From Roseovarius litoreus (lineage in GTDB: Bacteria; Pseudomonadota; Alphaproteobacteria; Rhodobacterales; Rhodobacteraceae), in assembly GCF_900142765.1 (NCBI RefSeq), contig NZ_FRCB01000002.1, forward strand, positions 427,914 through 491,913: a stretch of DNA of 64,000 nt, read 5' to 3'. Made by a program: the position numbers and the translations under genes. Positions 1 through 8,377 of this stretch are shown piece after piece. Each line of letters starts with the position of its first letter. Position 1 is the first letter of the stretch. The notes beneath the pieces were generated by a model that ran no database searches, was not told the DNA's origin, and saw only the letters and a program-made list of their open reading frames with translations.

Positions 1-840
1 TTCCTTGGTCTTGCGTCGGTCGGACAGACCCTCGTTGCGCTGTTGGGCGGGCTGGATTTGTCCATTCCCTTCGTGATCGGTGCGGCGAATGTGGGCCTGT
101 TGTATCTGATCAGCCTCGGGGTGCCGCCATGGCTGGCGTTTTGCATCGTGCTGGTCATCGGGGCGTTGCTTGGGGTGGTCAACGGCCTGCTCAGTTATCG
201 TCTTCAGGGGCAGGCGCTCATCGTGACGCTTGGCACCGGGTTCGCCATTTCGGGCGGGGTTCAGATCATCACGTCCATCGGGACGGCCTATGGGGGCAAC
301 GTCTTCGGCACGGTTCCCGGTTGGCTGTCCAATCTGGCGGCCATGAATGGCAAGACATTCGGCATTCCGGTGCCTGCCGCCATCTTCATCTGGGCTCTGA
401 CCGCGCTCATTCTGGTTGTAGGGCTCCGCGTGACAGTTTACGGCCGCTATCTCTATGCTCTCGGGGTGAACCGGATATCAGCGAAACGGGTGATGATCTC
501 GGAGCTGAAATACTGGGTCATGGCCTACACTGTCTCAGGGTTCTTCTCGGCATTGACCGGAGCGCTCCTGCTCGGCTGGTCGGGGGGCGGCTTCATTGGC
601 GTGGGTGAGCAGTATCTGTTCCTTACGCTGGCGGCTGTGGTCGTCGGGGGGACATCCCTTCTGGGCGGGCATGGCGGCTACGGCTTTACCGTCATCGGCG
701 TTCTGGTGCTTCAGGTCCTGTCGTCGTTCCTCGTCGGAATCGGTCTCGATTACGAATGGCAGCAATTCATCTACGGCCTGCTGATCCTACCCATGGTCGC
801 GCTCTACGCGCGCTCTCCCCACATACGCACGCAGATATGA
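1..840 (+). CDS. Sugar-type ABC transporter permease (RbsC family), 5' end cut by window
   Basis: Inner-membrane permease of a ribose/xylose-class ABC importer (BPD_transp_2 family). The reading frame is open from base 1, so the gene begins upstream of the window; 279 residues are visible. The opening residues, GLASVGQTLVALLGGLDLS, match the conserved cytoplasmic and membrane signature of RbsC/XylH permeases, and at least seven hydrophobic helices follow. A GGTSLLGGHGGYGFTVIG stretch near the C-terminus is also typical of the family. It ends 37 bases before the rhodopsin-like gene on the same strand, so the two are probably co-transcribed. The substrate cannot be read from the sequence. Its ATPase and binding-protein genes must lie outside the window. 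Confidence 0.85.
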   Translation, partial: FLGLASVGQTLVALLGGLDLSIPFVIGAANVGLLYLISLGVPPWLAFCIVLVIGALLGVVNGLLSYRLQGQALIVTLGTGFAISGGVQIITSIGTAYGGNVFGTVPGWLSNLAAMNGKTFGIPVPAAIFIWALTALILVVGLRVTVYGRYLYALGVNRISAKRVMISELKYWVMAYTVSGFFSALTGALLLGWSGGGFIGVGEQYLFLTLAAVVVGGTSLLGGHGGYGFTVIGVLVLQVLSSFLVGIGLDYEWQQFIYGLLILPMVALYARSPHIRTQI

Positions 841-877
841 CCGGACTCGAGGATCATATGAATTGGAGGTTCGCTAC

Positions 878-1585
878 ATGACCGTCTTTGAAACACCAGA
901 CCTGACTGCGGCAAGCTATTCGGCGGCACTCTTCGGATTGATCGCCACGAGTGTGCTCTTGCTGATGGGCACGGCTTGGGTCAGGGGGCACTGGAAGCTG
1001 GTCGTGACGCTGTGCGCCTGCTCCACCATCATCGGGGCGCTGGCCGCGTATGAGGCCCGGGCCGCCTGGCAAAGTGGGGCCGTCCCCGTGGTTTACCATT
1101 ATGTCGGCTGGGTCGTGACGATGCCCATTCAGGTGCTGGCGCTCTTCTTCATGGCCAATTGCGTTGGCAAGGTCTCGATGGGCCTGTTCTGGCGGCTGGT
1201 CGTTGTCTCGGTTCTGATGGTTTTCGTCCGCTACCTTGGCGAGGCAGGATACATGCATCCGACCCTTGCCTTCCTCATCGGGTTGATCTTCTGGCTCTAC
1301 ATTCTGGGAGAGCTGTTTTTCGGCAAGATGGATCTCGCGATCCGGGATTCTCTGAACAAGCCGGTGATCAGAGGCTACTTCTGGCTCCGTCTGATCGTGA
1401 CCGTCGGCTGGGCGATCTATCCGCTTGGCAATTTCATCACCAGCTTTGGCGGATATGATGACGGTGGCGCGTTGGCAGTCGCCTACAACGTGGCCGATTT
1501 CCTCAATCGCATGGCTTTCGGTGCCGCTGTCTTGTCTGCTGGCATGCTCGCCATGCAGTCAGCCGATGAAAAGGTCCAAGGCTGA
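878..1585 (+). CDS. Rhodopsin-fold seven-helix protein lacking the retinal-binding lysine
   Basis: A 235-residue membrane protein that reads as a type 1 (microbial) rhodopsin. Start ATG 878 is chosen over an in-frame TTG at 863 because GGAGG at 865-869 sits 8 bases upstream. Seven hydrophobic helices lie at about 15-33, 41-60, 70-95, 103-121, 128-148, 165-189 and 198-225. Helix C reads YHYVGWVVTMP, helix F VGWAIYPLGNF and helix G YNVADFLNRMAFG, each close to proteorhodopsin. Pocket residues W78, W178, Y181, P182 and D207 are kept (bacteriorhodopsin W86, W182, Y185, P186, D212). The Schiff-base lysine is Arg211, the proton acceptor Asp is Gly77, the donor position is Ala88 and the helix C arginine is His74. 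Retinal attachment and proton pumping are therefore not expected. Type 1 opsins without the lysine are a known but poorly understood class. A sensory, scaffold or ligand-binding role is inference. Confidence 0.85.
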   Translation: MTVFETPDLTAASYSAALFGLIATSVLLLMGTAWVRGHWKLVVTLCACSTIIGALAAYEARAAWQSGAVPVVYHYVGWVVTMPIQVLALFFMANCVGKVSMGLFWRLVVVSVLMVFVRYLGEAGYMHPTLAFLIGLIFWLYILGELFFGKMDLAIRDSLNKPVIRGYFWLRLIVTVGWAIYPLGNFITSFGGYDDGGALAVAYNVADFLNRMAFGAAVLSAGMLAMQSADEKVQG

Positions 1586-1631
1586 TGCGAATTCCTGATG
1601 ATATGAACACTCTACCTGGAGGGCTGATGCC

Positions 1632-3332
1632 ATGAACGGTGCAGACGTTATTGCAATCATAATTCTTGCCGCCATCGTAATCGCAGTCTGTGCCTATCTC
1701 TTGCACTGGCTGTACCGAAGGTCGACCAAGGATATTTCCTTTGTCCGGACCGGTTTTGGTGGTGAAAAGGTCGTCATGGGCGGGGGGGCGTTCGTGCTCC
1801 CGATCCTGCACGACATCACCGAAGTCAACATGAACACCCTGCGCCTCGAGGCGATCCGGGCGCGTGAGAAATCTCTCATCACCAAGGACCGGATGCGGGT
1901 CGAGATGACGGTGGAATTCTACGTGCGTGTCGCTCCCGATGAAGCTTCCGTGGCCACGGCGGCCCGGTCTCTGGGGCGGCGGACGCTCAACCCGGATCAA
2001 CTGCGCGAACTGGTGGTGGGCCGTTTTGTCGATGGCATGGGGGCCGCCTCAGCGGTCATGACGCTGGAAGAGATTCAGGAGAACCGCCGCAAATTTGCGC
2101 AGGAAGTCCGCAAGGAAGTGGCCGAAAGCCTGGCGCTCGACGGGCTGGAGCTTGAATCGGTCTCGCTGACCTCTCTGGATCAGGCCGATATCTCGATGTT
2201 CAACCCCTCGAACACCTTCGACTCGGAAGGTTTGACCCGGCTTGTCCAACAGATCGAAAGCCGTAAGAAAACGCGCAACGATATCGAAAAAGACACGGAT
2301 ATCGCGATCCGTTCCAAGAACCTAGAGGCCGAGAAAAAGGCCCTCGATATCGGACGGGATACGGAATACGCGCGGCTGTTGAATGAATCCGAGATCTCGA
2401 TCGAGCGTGCGCAGCGCAAAGCCGAAATCGCGCGCGAGAACGCAGCGCGAGAGCGCGAGATCGAAGAAATCCGCATCACCGAGCGTGAACAGGTCGAGCG
2501 TGCGCGCATCAAGAGCGAAACCGAGATCGAGTCGATGGAGATCAAGCGCCGCGAGCAGATCGAGATCGAAGAACAGCAACGCGAAATCGCGCTGTCGCAG
2601 AAATCGAAGGAACGCTCCGAAGTCCAGGCCCTGACCGAGGAGGCCGTTGCCGCCGCCACCGAGGCGCGCGAACGCGTCCACACGATCCGCGACGTCGAAA
2701 TCGCCAACCGCCACAAGACGGTCGAATTGATCGAAGCGGCCAAGGACGCCGAACGAGAAGCTGTCCGCATGAAGATCCTTGCCGAAGCCGAGGAGCGGGC
2801 AGCGCAAAACCGGGCAGAAGCCGTGCGCATCGCGGCCTCCGCTGAGGAAGAGCGCCTGCGTGTCGAAGCGGAAGGCGCCACCAAGCTCAACGAGGCTGAA
2901 AACCTTCGGTCGGAGGCCAGCCGCCGCAGCGCCTTGCACAAGCGTCTTGTCGATAATCTGCCGTCGATCATCCGCGAAAGCGTCAAGCCGATGGAACGGA
3001 TCGGCGAGATCAAGATCCTGCATGTGGATGGTCTGCCCGGCTTTTCCAACGCAGCAGGTGGCGGCGGCGAGGGCGGCTCTGGCAAGGGCGACGGAAGCTC
3101 ACCTCCGAGCGAGGGAAATCTCGCCGATCAGGTGGTCCAGTCCGCTCTGAGATATCGCTCGCAAGCCCCGTTCGTGGATCAACTTCTGGGTGAGATCGGT
3201 ATGGATCCCGGGAACATTCACAGACCCGAGGCCCTCCGCGATCTTTCCAAGATCGTCTATTCCGAGCCGGCATCAGCGAGCGATGGACCCGCCCCGAAAG
3301 GGCCCAAGCGGCAATCCCCATCCAAGAAGTGA
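1632..3332 (+). CDS. Flotillin family (SPFH domain) membrane protein
   Basis: A 566-residue flotillin/YqiK-type protein that would organise membrane microdomains. An N-terminal membrane anchor lies at about residues 5-27, followed by an SPFH/prohibitin domain (about 35-200), a long charged coiled coil rich in Glu, Arg, Lys and Ala (about 210-440), and a C-terminal flotillin oligomerisation region (about 440-565) with a Gly/Ser-rich linker. The ATG at 1632 is preceded by TGGAGG at 1617-1622. It is the next gene after the rhodopsin-like gene, 46 bases downstream. Flotillins are often paired with a small membrane partner (NfeD or YqiJ); the four-helix protein at 3386 may be the partner here, although it shows no NfeD signature. 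Family assignment is firm; partner and function in this operon are inferred. Confidence 0.9.
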   Translation: MNGADVIAIIILAAIVIAVCAYLLHWLYRRSTKDISFVRTGFGGEKVVMGGGAFVLPILHDITEVNMNTLRLEAIRAREKSLITKDRMRVEMTVEFYVRVAPDEASVATAARSLGRRTLNPDQLRELVVGRFVDGMGAASAVMTLEEIQENRRKFAQEVRKEVAESLALDGLELESVSLTSLDQADISMFNPSNTFDSEGLTRLVQQIESRKKTRNDIEKDTDIAIRSKNLEAEKKALDIGRDTEYARLLNESEISIERAQRKAEIARENAAREREIEEIRITEREQVERARIKSETEIESMEIKRREQIEIEEQQREIALSQKSKERSEVQALTEEAVAAATEARERVHTIRDVEIANRHKTVELIEAAKDAEREAVRMKILAEAEERAAQNRAEAVRIAASAEEERLRVEAEGATKLNEAENLRSEASRRSALHKRLVDNLPSIIRESVKPMERIGEIKILHVDGLPGFSNAAGGGGEGGSGKGDGSSPPSEGNLADQVVQSALRYRSQAPFVDQLLGEIGMDPGNIHRPEALRDLSKIVYSEPASASDGPAPKGPKRQSPSKK

Positions 3333-3339
3333 TCGCCCT

Positions 3340-3360
3340 CCCGCAGCCGGCGGCTGCGGG
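3340..3360 (+). other. Intercistronic hairpin in the flotillin operon
   Basis: A perfect stem of 9 base pairs (CCCGCAGCC / GGCTGCGGG) with a 3-base loop lies just after the flotillin stop codon. No T-run follows, so it looks like an RNA-stabilising or attenuating hairpin inside an operon rather than a terminator. The next gene has its own strong ribosome-binding site 15-20 bases further on. Confidence 0.55.
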
Positions 3361-3385
3361 GATAAACTGAACAGGAGGCGCAGCC

Positions 3386-3823
3386 ATGAACGAGCGAAAC
3401 AATGCCGTCGACCGGAGCCTTCTGGTATTCGCTGTCTGGGCGGCGATCGGCTCTATCGGTCTGTTGCTGATAATCGAAGGGTTCCAACAAGACGTTTACT
3501 GGATCGCTCTGACCGGCATTGGCTGCATCATCAGCACATTTTGTGCGCATATCATCGTCAATGCAGTCTACGGCACGGGCTTCAGTACAGGTGAAACCGC
3601 ACTTGGACTCACCAGTTTCGGGGTCTTGGTGCTGGTTTTTGTGCTGTCCGTTCTAGCGGGCGGTGCCTCGGCCACGGATTTCTACATCGGGCTGACCCTG
3701 TTTGGGACGCTGATCGTCGGTTTCCTGACCTATCTGCTGACCCGGCATGGCTTGCGCGGGGCGTTCTCGAAATTTCATGTGTCGGTCGGGCATGACGTGT
3801 CTGTTCCCAACGGGAAGGGGTAG
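3386..3823 (+). CDS. Small four-helix membrane protein, unknown function
   Basis: A 145-residue protein I do not recognise. It has four hydrophobic segments at about residues 10-31, 37-60, 72-92 and 97-118, a short charged N-terminus and a hydrophilic C-terminal tail. An AGGAGG ribosome-binding site stands before ATG 3386. It lies between the flotillin gene and the symporter gene, and the symporter begins 5 bases after its stop codon, so it belongs to the same transcript. By position it may be the flotillin's membrane partner or an accessory subunit of the symporter. No NfeD/YqiJ motif is visible. Confidence 0.75.
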   Translation: MNERNNAVDRSLLVFAVWAAIGSIGLLLIIEGFQQDVYWIALTGIGCIISTFCAHIIVNAVYGTGFSTGETALGLTSFGVLVLVFVLSVLAGGASATDFYIGLTLFGTLIVGFLTYLLTRHGLRGAFSKFHVSVGHDVSVPNGKG

Positions 3824-3828
3824 CCTGA

Positions 3829-5769
3829 ATGCCAGCTCCATCGCCTGTCATGTGGATCTTGTTGTTCGGGTTCGTCTATATTGCCGTCGTGCTCTTCTGG
3901 GCCCGCCAGGCTGCCACGGCCAATGGAAACTACCAGAGCTATTTTTCAGCGGGCCACTCTCTGTCGCCTTGGGTCAGCGCGCTGGTGCTGGCCGGCAGTT
4001 CCGTGTCCGCGTGGTTCACCCTTGGCTCTGCCGACATCCTGGCGCGCGACGGCTTCGTTCACGGATATCTCCTGCAGGCTGGTGTCTTGTTGGCGCTGCC
4101 GGGCGTCCTCTTTTTCAAGCGCAGTTGGTTCATCGCGCAACGCTATCGGGTCTCGTCCCAGGCCGAGCTTTTCAAACTGTATTACGACAGCCAGGCCCTT
4201 GTCGTCATCGTCGCCTGCGTGGCGCTGTTGTTCGCGGTGGGTTTTGCCGGCATGCAACTTCGTGCGATCTCGCAGATCGCATCGTCTGTGTCCGGTGGGT
4301 CGATCTCGGCCTTTACCATAGGCTGCGCACTCAGCCTCATACTGCTGGGCTACGTCGTTATCGGTGGGATGCGGGCAATCGGATTTCTTGGGGTCTTGCA
4401 AACGGTCAGCCTGATCTCTGCCACTCTGGTTCTGAGTTTTCTGATCTTGGTCGAGGCGGGCCTGATCGGGGCGATCAACGCGCGGATGCAGGCCTTGGCG
4501 GCAGACAGTGTCGGGGCTCAGGCTTTCGAAGTCAGCGGCGTGATCCAATTCGTGGCAGGGCTCGGGCGGGGCAGTTTCTATGACCATCCTGTTTCGGCTG
4601 TCACCAATCTGAGTTCCGCCTATGCCCTGCTCGGGATCGGCCTAAGCCCATTCGCCCTGAAGATTGTTCTGTCCACACGCAACACGAAGGCAATTGCCGC
4701 GGGGCAAACCTGGGTTCTGGCAGGGTTCTTTGGATTGCTTGTTCTTTTGCCCGTCGGTGTTATCGGAGCCGCGGGCCTTGGCAGGGCGGAATTCATCAGC
4801 CACAGCTATCTGGCGGCTCTGGCCCAGTCTTCGCCATGGCTAACGGCGTGGGTTGTGCTGGGCTTTGCTGCCGGGATGCAGGTGATGGCCGGATTGGCGC
4901 TTCTGGTAGCGGCAGAGACTGTTGTTCGTCATGTCTACAAGCCCTTCTTCGCAAGCGCGATGTCGCGCAGGCAGACTGTTACCCTGACCCGGATCTTTGT
5001 GGCTGTTCTGGCGGTTGTTGTCGTGTTGATGGCCTTTCTTGCACCGGTCAGCACGTCGGCTCTGGGGGCTTTTGCGCTATCGGCATCTGCGCAGTTGTTG
5101 ATCCCGATGCTGGGTCTGTGTTGGTTCGGCTGGATGACACGCCCGGCTGTGTTGGCCGGCGTGGGTTTCGGTTTGTTCGCGGCCTTCGTGACCGACGCGC
5201 TCGGGATCGGCATTCTGGGCTATCTGGGATTGGACGTGCCATGGGGCCGCTATCCCTGGACCATCCATTCGGCCGCGTGGGGCCTGTTTTTCAATATTCT
5301 CGTGTGCCTGCTGGTCTCGGCCATCAGCCAGAACGCCGCCAGAACCGAGTTTCGACAGCATCTGCGGGCCTTCGTTTCCGAGGCGTTGAGCGGGCAGGGG
5401 ACGGCTCCTTTGAACAGCTATGCCTGGGCGGCCGGGCTTGCTTGGGGATTTCTTGCGGTGGGGCCGGGGCTGATCTTCGGGAACTATGCCTTTGTTAGTG
5501 ATGGCGGCTGGAGCATGGATTTCCCATCGCTTTGGGTCTGGGCCATGCTGTTCTGGCTACTGGGGGTGACCCTTGTTTGGCTTCTCGCGTACCGAATGCA
5601 GATGGCGTCGCATGTCGATTTGGACATCACATCCTATGAGCCACCCCCGACCCTGCGGCCCGACCAATCCGCCGCAGAGGCACGACGTCTGAGAAGCCTG
5701 ATCATTTTCGCTCTGGCAGGCGCGGGACTGATCATCCTGACGGTCTGGAGTTTTGGGGGTGCGGGATGA
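3829..5769 (+). CDS. Sodium:solute symporter family (SSS) transporter
   Basis: A 646-residue inner-membrane transporter of the SSS family (LeuT fold). The N-terminus carries the typical first helix and a loop reading YFSAGHSLSPWVSALVLAGSS, the family signature around the first helices. At least 13 hydrophobic helices follow, with extra helices at the C-terminus; the length is longer than the usual 480-550 residues. The segment resembles the transporter domain found in CbrA-type sensor kinases, but no kinase domain is attached. The substrate is not evident. It is co-oriented and closely spaced with the small membrane gene upstream and an alcohol dehydrogenase gene downstream. A link between membrane scaffold (flotillin), rhodopsin-like protein and this symporter is inferred from synteny. 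Confidence 0.85.
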   Translation: MPAPSPVMWILLFGFVYIAVVLFWARQAATANGNYQSYFSAGHSLSPWVSALVLAGSSVSAWFTLGSADILARDGFVHGYLLQAGVLLALPGVLFFKRSWFIAQRYRVSSQAELFKLYYDSQALVVIVACVALLFAVGFAGMQLRAISQIASSVSGGSISAFTIGCALSLILLGYVVIGGMRAIGFLGVLQTVSLISATLVLSFLILVEAGLIGAINARMQALAADSVGAQAFEVSGVIQFVAGLGRGSFYDHPVSAVTNLSSAYALLGIGLSPFALKIVLSTRNTKAIAAGQTWVLAGFFGLLVLLPVGVIGAAGLGRAEFISHSYLAALAQSSPWLTAWVVLGFAAGMQVMAGLALLVAAETVVRHVYKPFFASAMSRRQTVTLTRIFVAVLAVVVVLMAFLAPVSTSALGAFALSASAQLLIPMLGLCWFGWMTRPAVLAGVGFGLFAAFVTDALGIGILGYLGLDVPWGRYPWTIHSAAWGLFFNILVCLLVSAISQNAARTEFRQHLRAFVSEALSGQGTAPLNSYAWAAGLAWGFLAVGPGLIFGNYAFVSDGGWSMDFPSLWVWAMLFWLLGVTLVWLLAYRMQMASHVDLDITSYEPPPTLRPDQSAAEARRLRSLIIFALAGAGLIILTVWSFGGAG

Positions 5770-5838
5770 TGTTTTGCCCAAAGAGCACAGATGCCTGTCC
5801 GGGCTTGGCGTGCAGAAACACAGGATGAAGGATCGCTC

Positions 5839-6996
5839 ATGACGCCTTTCACATTCAACACCTCGCCCAGCATTCGATTCGGTGCCGGAATCATTGCCAA
5901 TCTGGGTGACATCGTGCGCGCGGAAATCGGTACGCGGGTGCTTCTGGTGACCGATCCCGGCATGATGGCGACCGGGATCGTGGACCAGGTCTGCGATGTG
6001 CTCCGGGCGGCAGAGGTGGACATCGTGCTCTATGCCGATGTTCAGGCTGATCCGCCGGAAGCGGTCATCGAGGCGGCGACGCAGGCCGCTCAGACCGGCT
6101 CTGTCGAGGGGGTCGTCGGTCTTGGGGGCGGTTCGTCACTCGACGTGGCCAAGTTGGCGGCGCTCTTGGCAACCGGGCAGCAAAACCTTTCCGACATCTA
6201 TGGTGTGGGGAATGCCCGTGGCCCCAAACTCCCCTTGATCCTGATCCCGACAACCTCGGGCACCGGGTCGGAAGTCACGCCGATCTCGATCGTGACCACC
6301 GGCAAGAGCGAGAAGATGGGCGTGGTCTCGCCGGTTATCCTGCCCGAGATCGCCTTGCTCGATCCCGATCTAACACTGGGTCTGCCCGCCCATGTCACGG
6401 CCGCGACCGGTATTGATGCCATGGTCCACGCGATCGAGGCTTACGCTTCGGCCAGCCCAAACAACAATCCCGTGTCGCGCAGTCTCGCGAAAGAGGCTCT
6501 GCGATTGATGGGCGGCGCTCTGGAGCGGGCCGTCACGACGCCAGATGACATCGCAGCGCGCACAGACATGCTTCTGGGGTCGATGCTGGCCGGGCAGGCT
6601 TTCGCCAACTCGCCGGTCGCCGCCGTGCACGCGCTGGCCTATCCGATCGGTGGCCATTTCAAGGTGCCGCACGGGTTGTCCAATGCGCTCGTGCTTCCGC
6701 ATGTGCTGCGCTTCAATGCCGTGACTTCGCCTGAGCCTTATGCCGAGATCGCCGCCTGCGCCTTTCCCGCGCTCGAAGGATTGGCGTCACAGGCGGCTGC
6801 GTCGGCCTTTATCGAGGCGATGCAAGAACTTTCGGAGAGGTGTGGCTTGCAGCAGCACTTGCGCGATGTGGGAATTGCGCAGGACGATCTGCCCCTTCTG
6901 GCCCGTGATGCGATGAACCAGACACGGCTGCTCGTGAACAATCCGCGTCCTTTGACAGAAGCGGATGCGCTGGCGATCTACAAGGCCGCTTGGTAG
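5839..6996 (+). CDS. Iron-containing (group III) alcohol dehydrogenase
   Basis: A 385-residue cytoplasmic NAD(P)-dependent alcohol dehydrogenase or aldehyde reductase of the Fe-ADH family. GLGGGSSLDVAK (about residues 94-105) binds the dinucleotide and TTSGTGSEVT (about 138-147) is the second signature. The metal ligands are Asp193, His197, His264 and His278, with the same spacing as the Fe-binding residues of E. coli FucO. ATG 5839 is chosen over an upstream ATG at 5791 because an AAGGA site precedes it and the family N-terminus begins here. It is the last gene of the rhodopsin-flotillin-symporter run. The alcohol is unknown; it may be a product of the solute the symporter brings in. Confidence 0.9.
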   Translation: MTPFTFNTSPSIRFGAGIIANLGDIVRAEIGTRVLLVTDPGMMATGIVDQVCDVLRAAEVDIVLYADVQADPPEAVIEAATQAAQTGSVEGVVGLGGGSSLDVAKLAALLATGQQNLSDIYGVGNARGPKLPLILIPTTSGTGSEVTPISIVTTGKSEKMGVVSPVILPEIALLDPDLTLGLPAHVTAATGIDAMVHAIEAYASASPNNNPVSRSLAKEALRLMGGALERAVTTPDDIAARTDMLLGSMLAGQAFANSPVAAVHALAYPIGGHFKVPHGLSNALVLPHVLRFNAVTSPEPYAEIAACAFPALEGLASQAAASAFIEAMQELSERCGLQQHLRDVGIAQDDLPLLARDAMNQTRLLVNNPRPLTEADALAIYKAAW

Positions 6997-7044
6997 GCAT
7001 GCTGGAATACGGGGTCTGCGTGATCGGATGAAAGGGTTAAGCAC

Positions 7045-7072
7045 ATTCAAACAGTCGCTTTCGCGTTTGAAT
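7045..7072. repeat. Inverted repeat between alcohol dehydrogenase and LysR genes
   Basis: ATTCAAAC and GTTTGAAT form a perfect 8-bp inverted repeat separated by 12 bases. It lies 48 bases after the dehydrogenase stop codon. It could be an operator for the LysR gene or a weak hairpin terminator; no T-run follows. The rest of 6997-7277 shows nothing I can call. Confidence 0.4.
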
Positions 7073-7277
7073 AAAAGCCGGCTGCCCTGCTTTGAAAATA
7101 CCTCTTGCGTCTCGCGAAGGAAGTTGGATCTGATGTTGGCGACCGTGTTCTGTTGCCAGTCAATGCTTTGCCCGATCCAGAAATTCGCAAACGTCACGCC
7201 GACCTTGTCTTCTCGTGTCGATCCGACCGATTTCGATAGGGTTAGATATGATGCCTGAACTGGGTAGCTGATCCGAC

Positions 7278-8213
7278 ATGAAATATTTCCCTCATCCGAT
7301 CACCAAGATAAATCTGAAACTTATCCAGGGATTTGTGCTTGTTGCCCAGCAAAAGAGCTTCAAGCGCGCCGCAGATTTGTCGGGATTCACGCAATCGGCA
7401 ATGAGCGCGCAGATACGTACTCTGGAAGAGCAGTTGGGGACCCCATTGTTCAATCGAACAACGCGTCATGTGGAGATGACCGAAGAGGGTGAACACCTGT
7501 TCAAGAGTGCAAAACACGCCATGGAAGAGATCAGTGCAAGCCTGCTGGATATTCAGAACGCAATTGACCTCAGGGTGGGGCATGTGGACATTGTCTGTTC
7601 ACCGGCCTTTGCCATGGGGGGGCTTGGCGAGCTGATCGCGGAATTCAGCAAGGAATGCACAGATATCAGCATATCTATCCGTGAAGCGAGTATTGACGGG
7701 ATCGTGAGCGCACTCATGGTTGACGGGTTCGATTTCGGTATCGGACCAATGGTTGATGTGCCGGACCTCGACTTTGCCCCTTTAATCAGTGATCCGATCG
7801 TGGCGGTGTATCCAAGAGCCATGATTGCGACGAGGGCAAAAAGCGTGTCCATCGAAGATCTGGCCAAATTGCCGCTTTTGTTGCTGCATAAATCGACGTC
7901 ACTCAGGCAGCAATTGGACGCGATTGCCTTGGAGAAAGGGGTCATGCTGCACGGGCAATACGAATTTTCTCAACCCTCGACGCTGGTTGCGATGGCCGAA
8001 GCTGGTCTTGGTGTTGCGTTGGTGCCAGAGGCGGTTGCACGGCAGCAGCATTTGGTGGCCTCGAGCATTCTCAAGATCAGGGATGTAAAACTGCGGCGCA
8101 TATACGCGATCATCACTCCGGCAGCGAAAAACCTTTCACCGGCCGCGCGCCGGATGGTTCAAATCCTGAAGAGCAAGAGCGGGACCCATGGAAAGGTTTT
8201 GCTAGATCAATGA
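7278..8213 (+). CDS. LysR family transcriptional regulator
   Basis: A 311-residue LysR-type regulator. The winged helix-turn-helix (about residues 8-70) contains KSFKRAADLSGFTQSAMSAQIRTLE, the classic family recognition region, followed by LGTPLFNRTTRHVEMTEEG. A periplasmic-binding-protein-like effector domain covers about 95-300. It follows the alcohol dehydrogenase gene on the same strand with a 281-base gap, so it probably has its own promoter. Control of the upstream operon is possible, but LysR genes more often sit divergent from their targets. The effector is unknown. Confidence 0.9.
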   Translation: MKYFPHPITKINLKLIQGFVLVAQQKSFKRAADLSGFTQSAMSAQIRTLEEQLGTPLFNRTTRHVEMTEEGEHLFKSAKHAMEEISASLLDIQNAIDLRVGHVDIVCSPAFAMGGLGELIAEFSKECTDISISIREASIDGIVSALMVDGFDFGIGPMVDVPDLDFAPLISDPIVAVYPRAMIATRAKSVSIEDLAKLPLLLLHKSTSLRQQLDAIALEKGVMLHGQYEFSQPSTLVAMAEAGLGVALVPEAVARQQHLVASSILKIRDVKLRRIYAIITPAAKNLSPAARRMVQILKSKSGTHGKVLLDQ

Positions 8214-8377
8214 CTGCTGCAATGCCCGACGCCCGGGATAAATTAACTCAACCATCCCAATGGGCCGCATCTTAGAGCCGCACGACATTACAAATGCTGC
8301 GCTTTGCCTTGCGTCTTACGAGGCCGCGTTGTGCTGCCTCTAGGGTCAGCCGGCGCCGTGGGGCGCAGTCCGCAGCA

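Noticed and set aside
863..877. TTG start giving five extra residues to the rhodopsin-like protein
   Set aside because: It overlaps the GGAGG site that serves the ATG at 878, which gives a normal rhodopsin N-terminus.
2180..3085. Long minus-strand frame opposite the flotillin gene
   Set aside because: Its Ser/Arg-rich product is the mirror of the Glu/Arg-rich coiled coil codons on the plus strand; no ribosome site or known domain.
6787..7197. Minus-strand frame across the end of the alcohol dehydrogenase and the following gap
   Set aside because: It overlaps a well-supported gene for half its length, has no recognisable domain, and no clear ribosome site.
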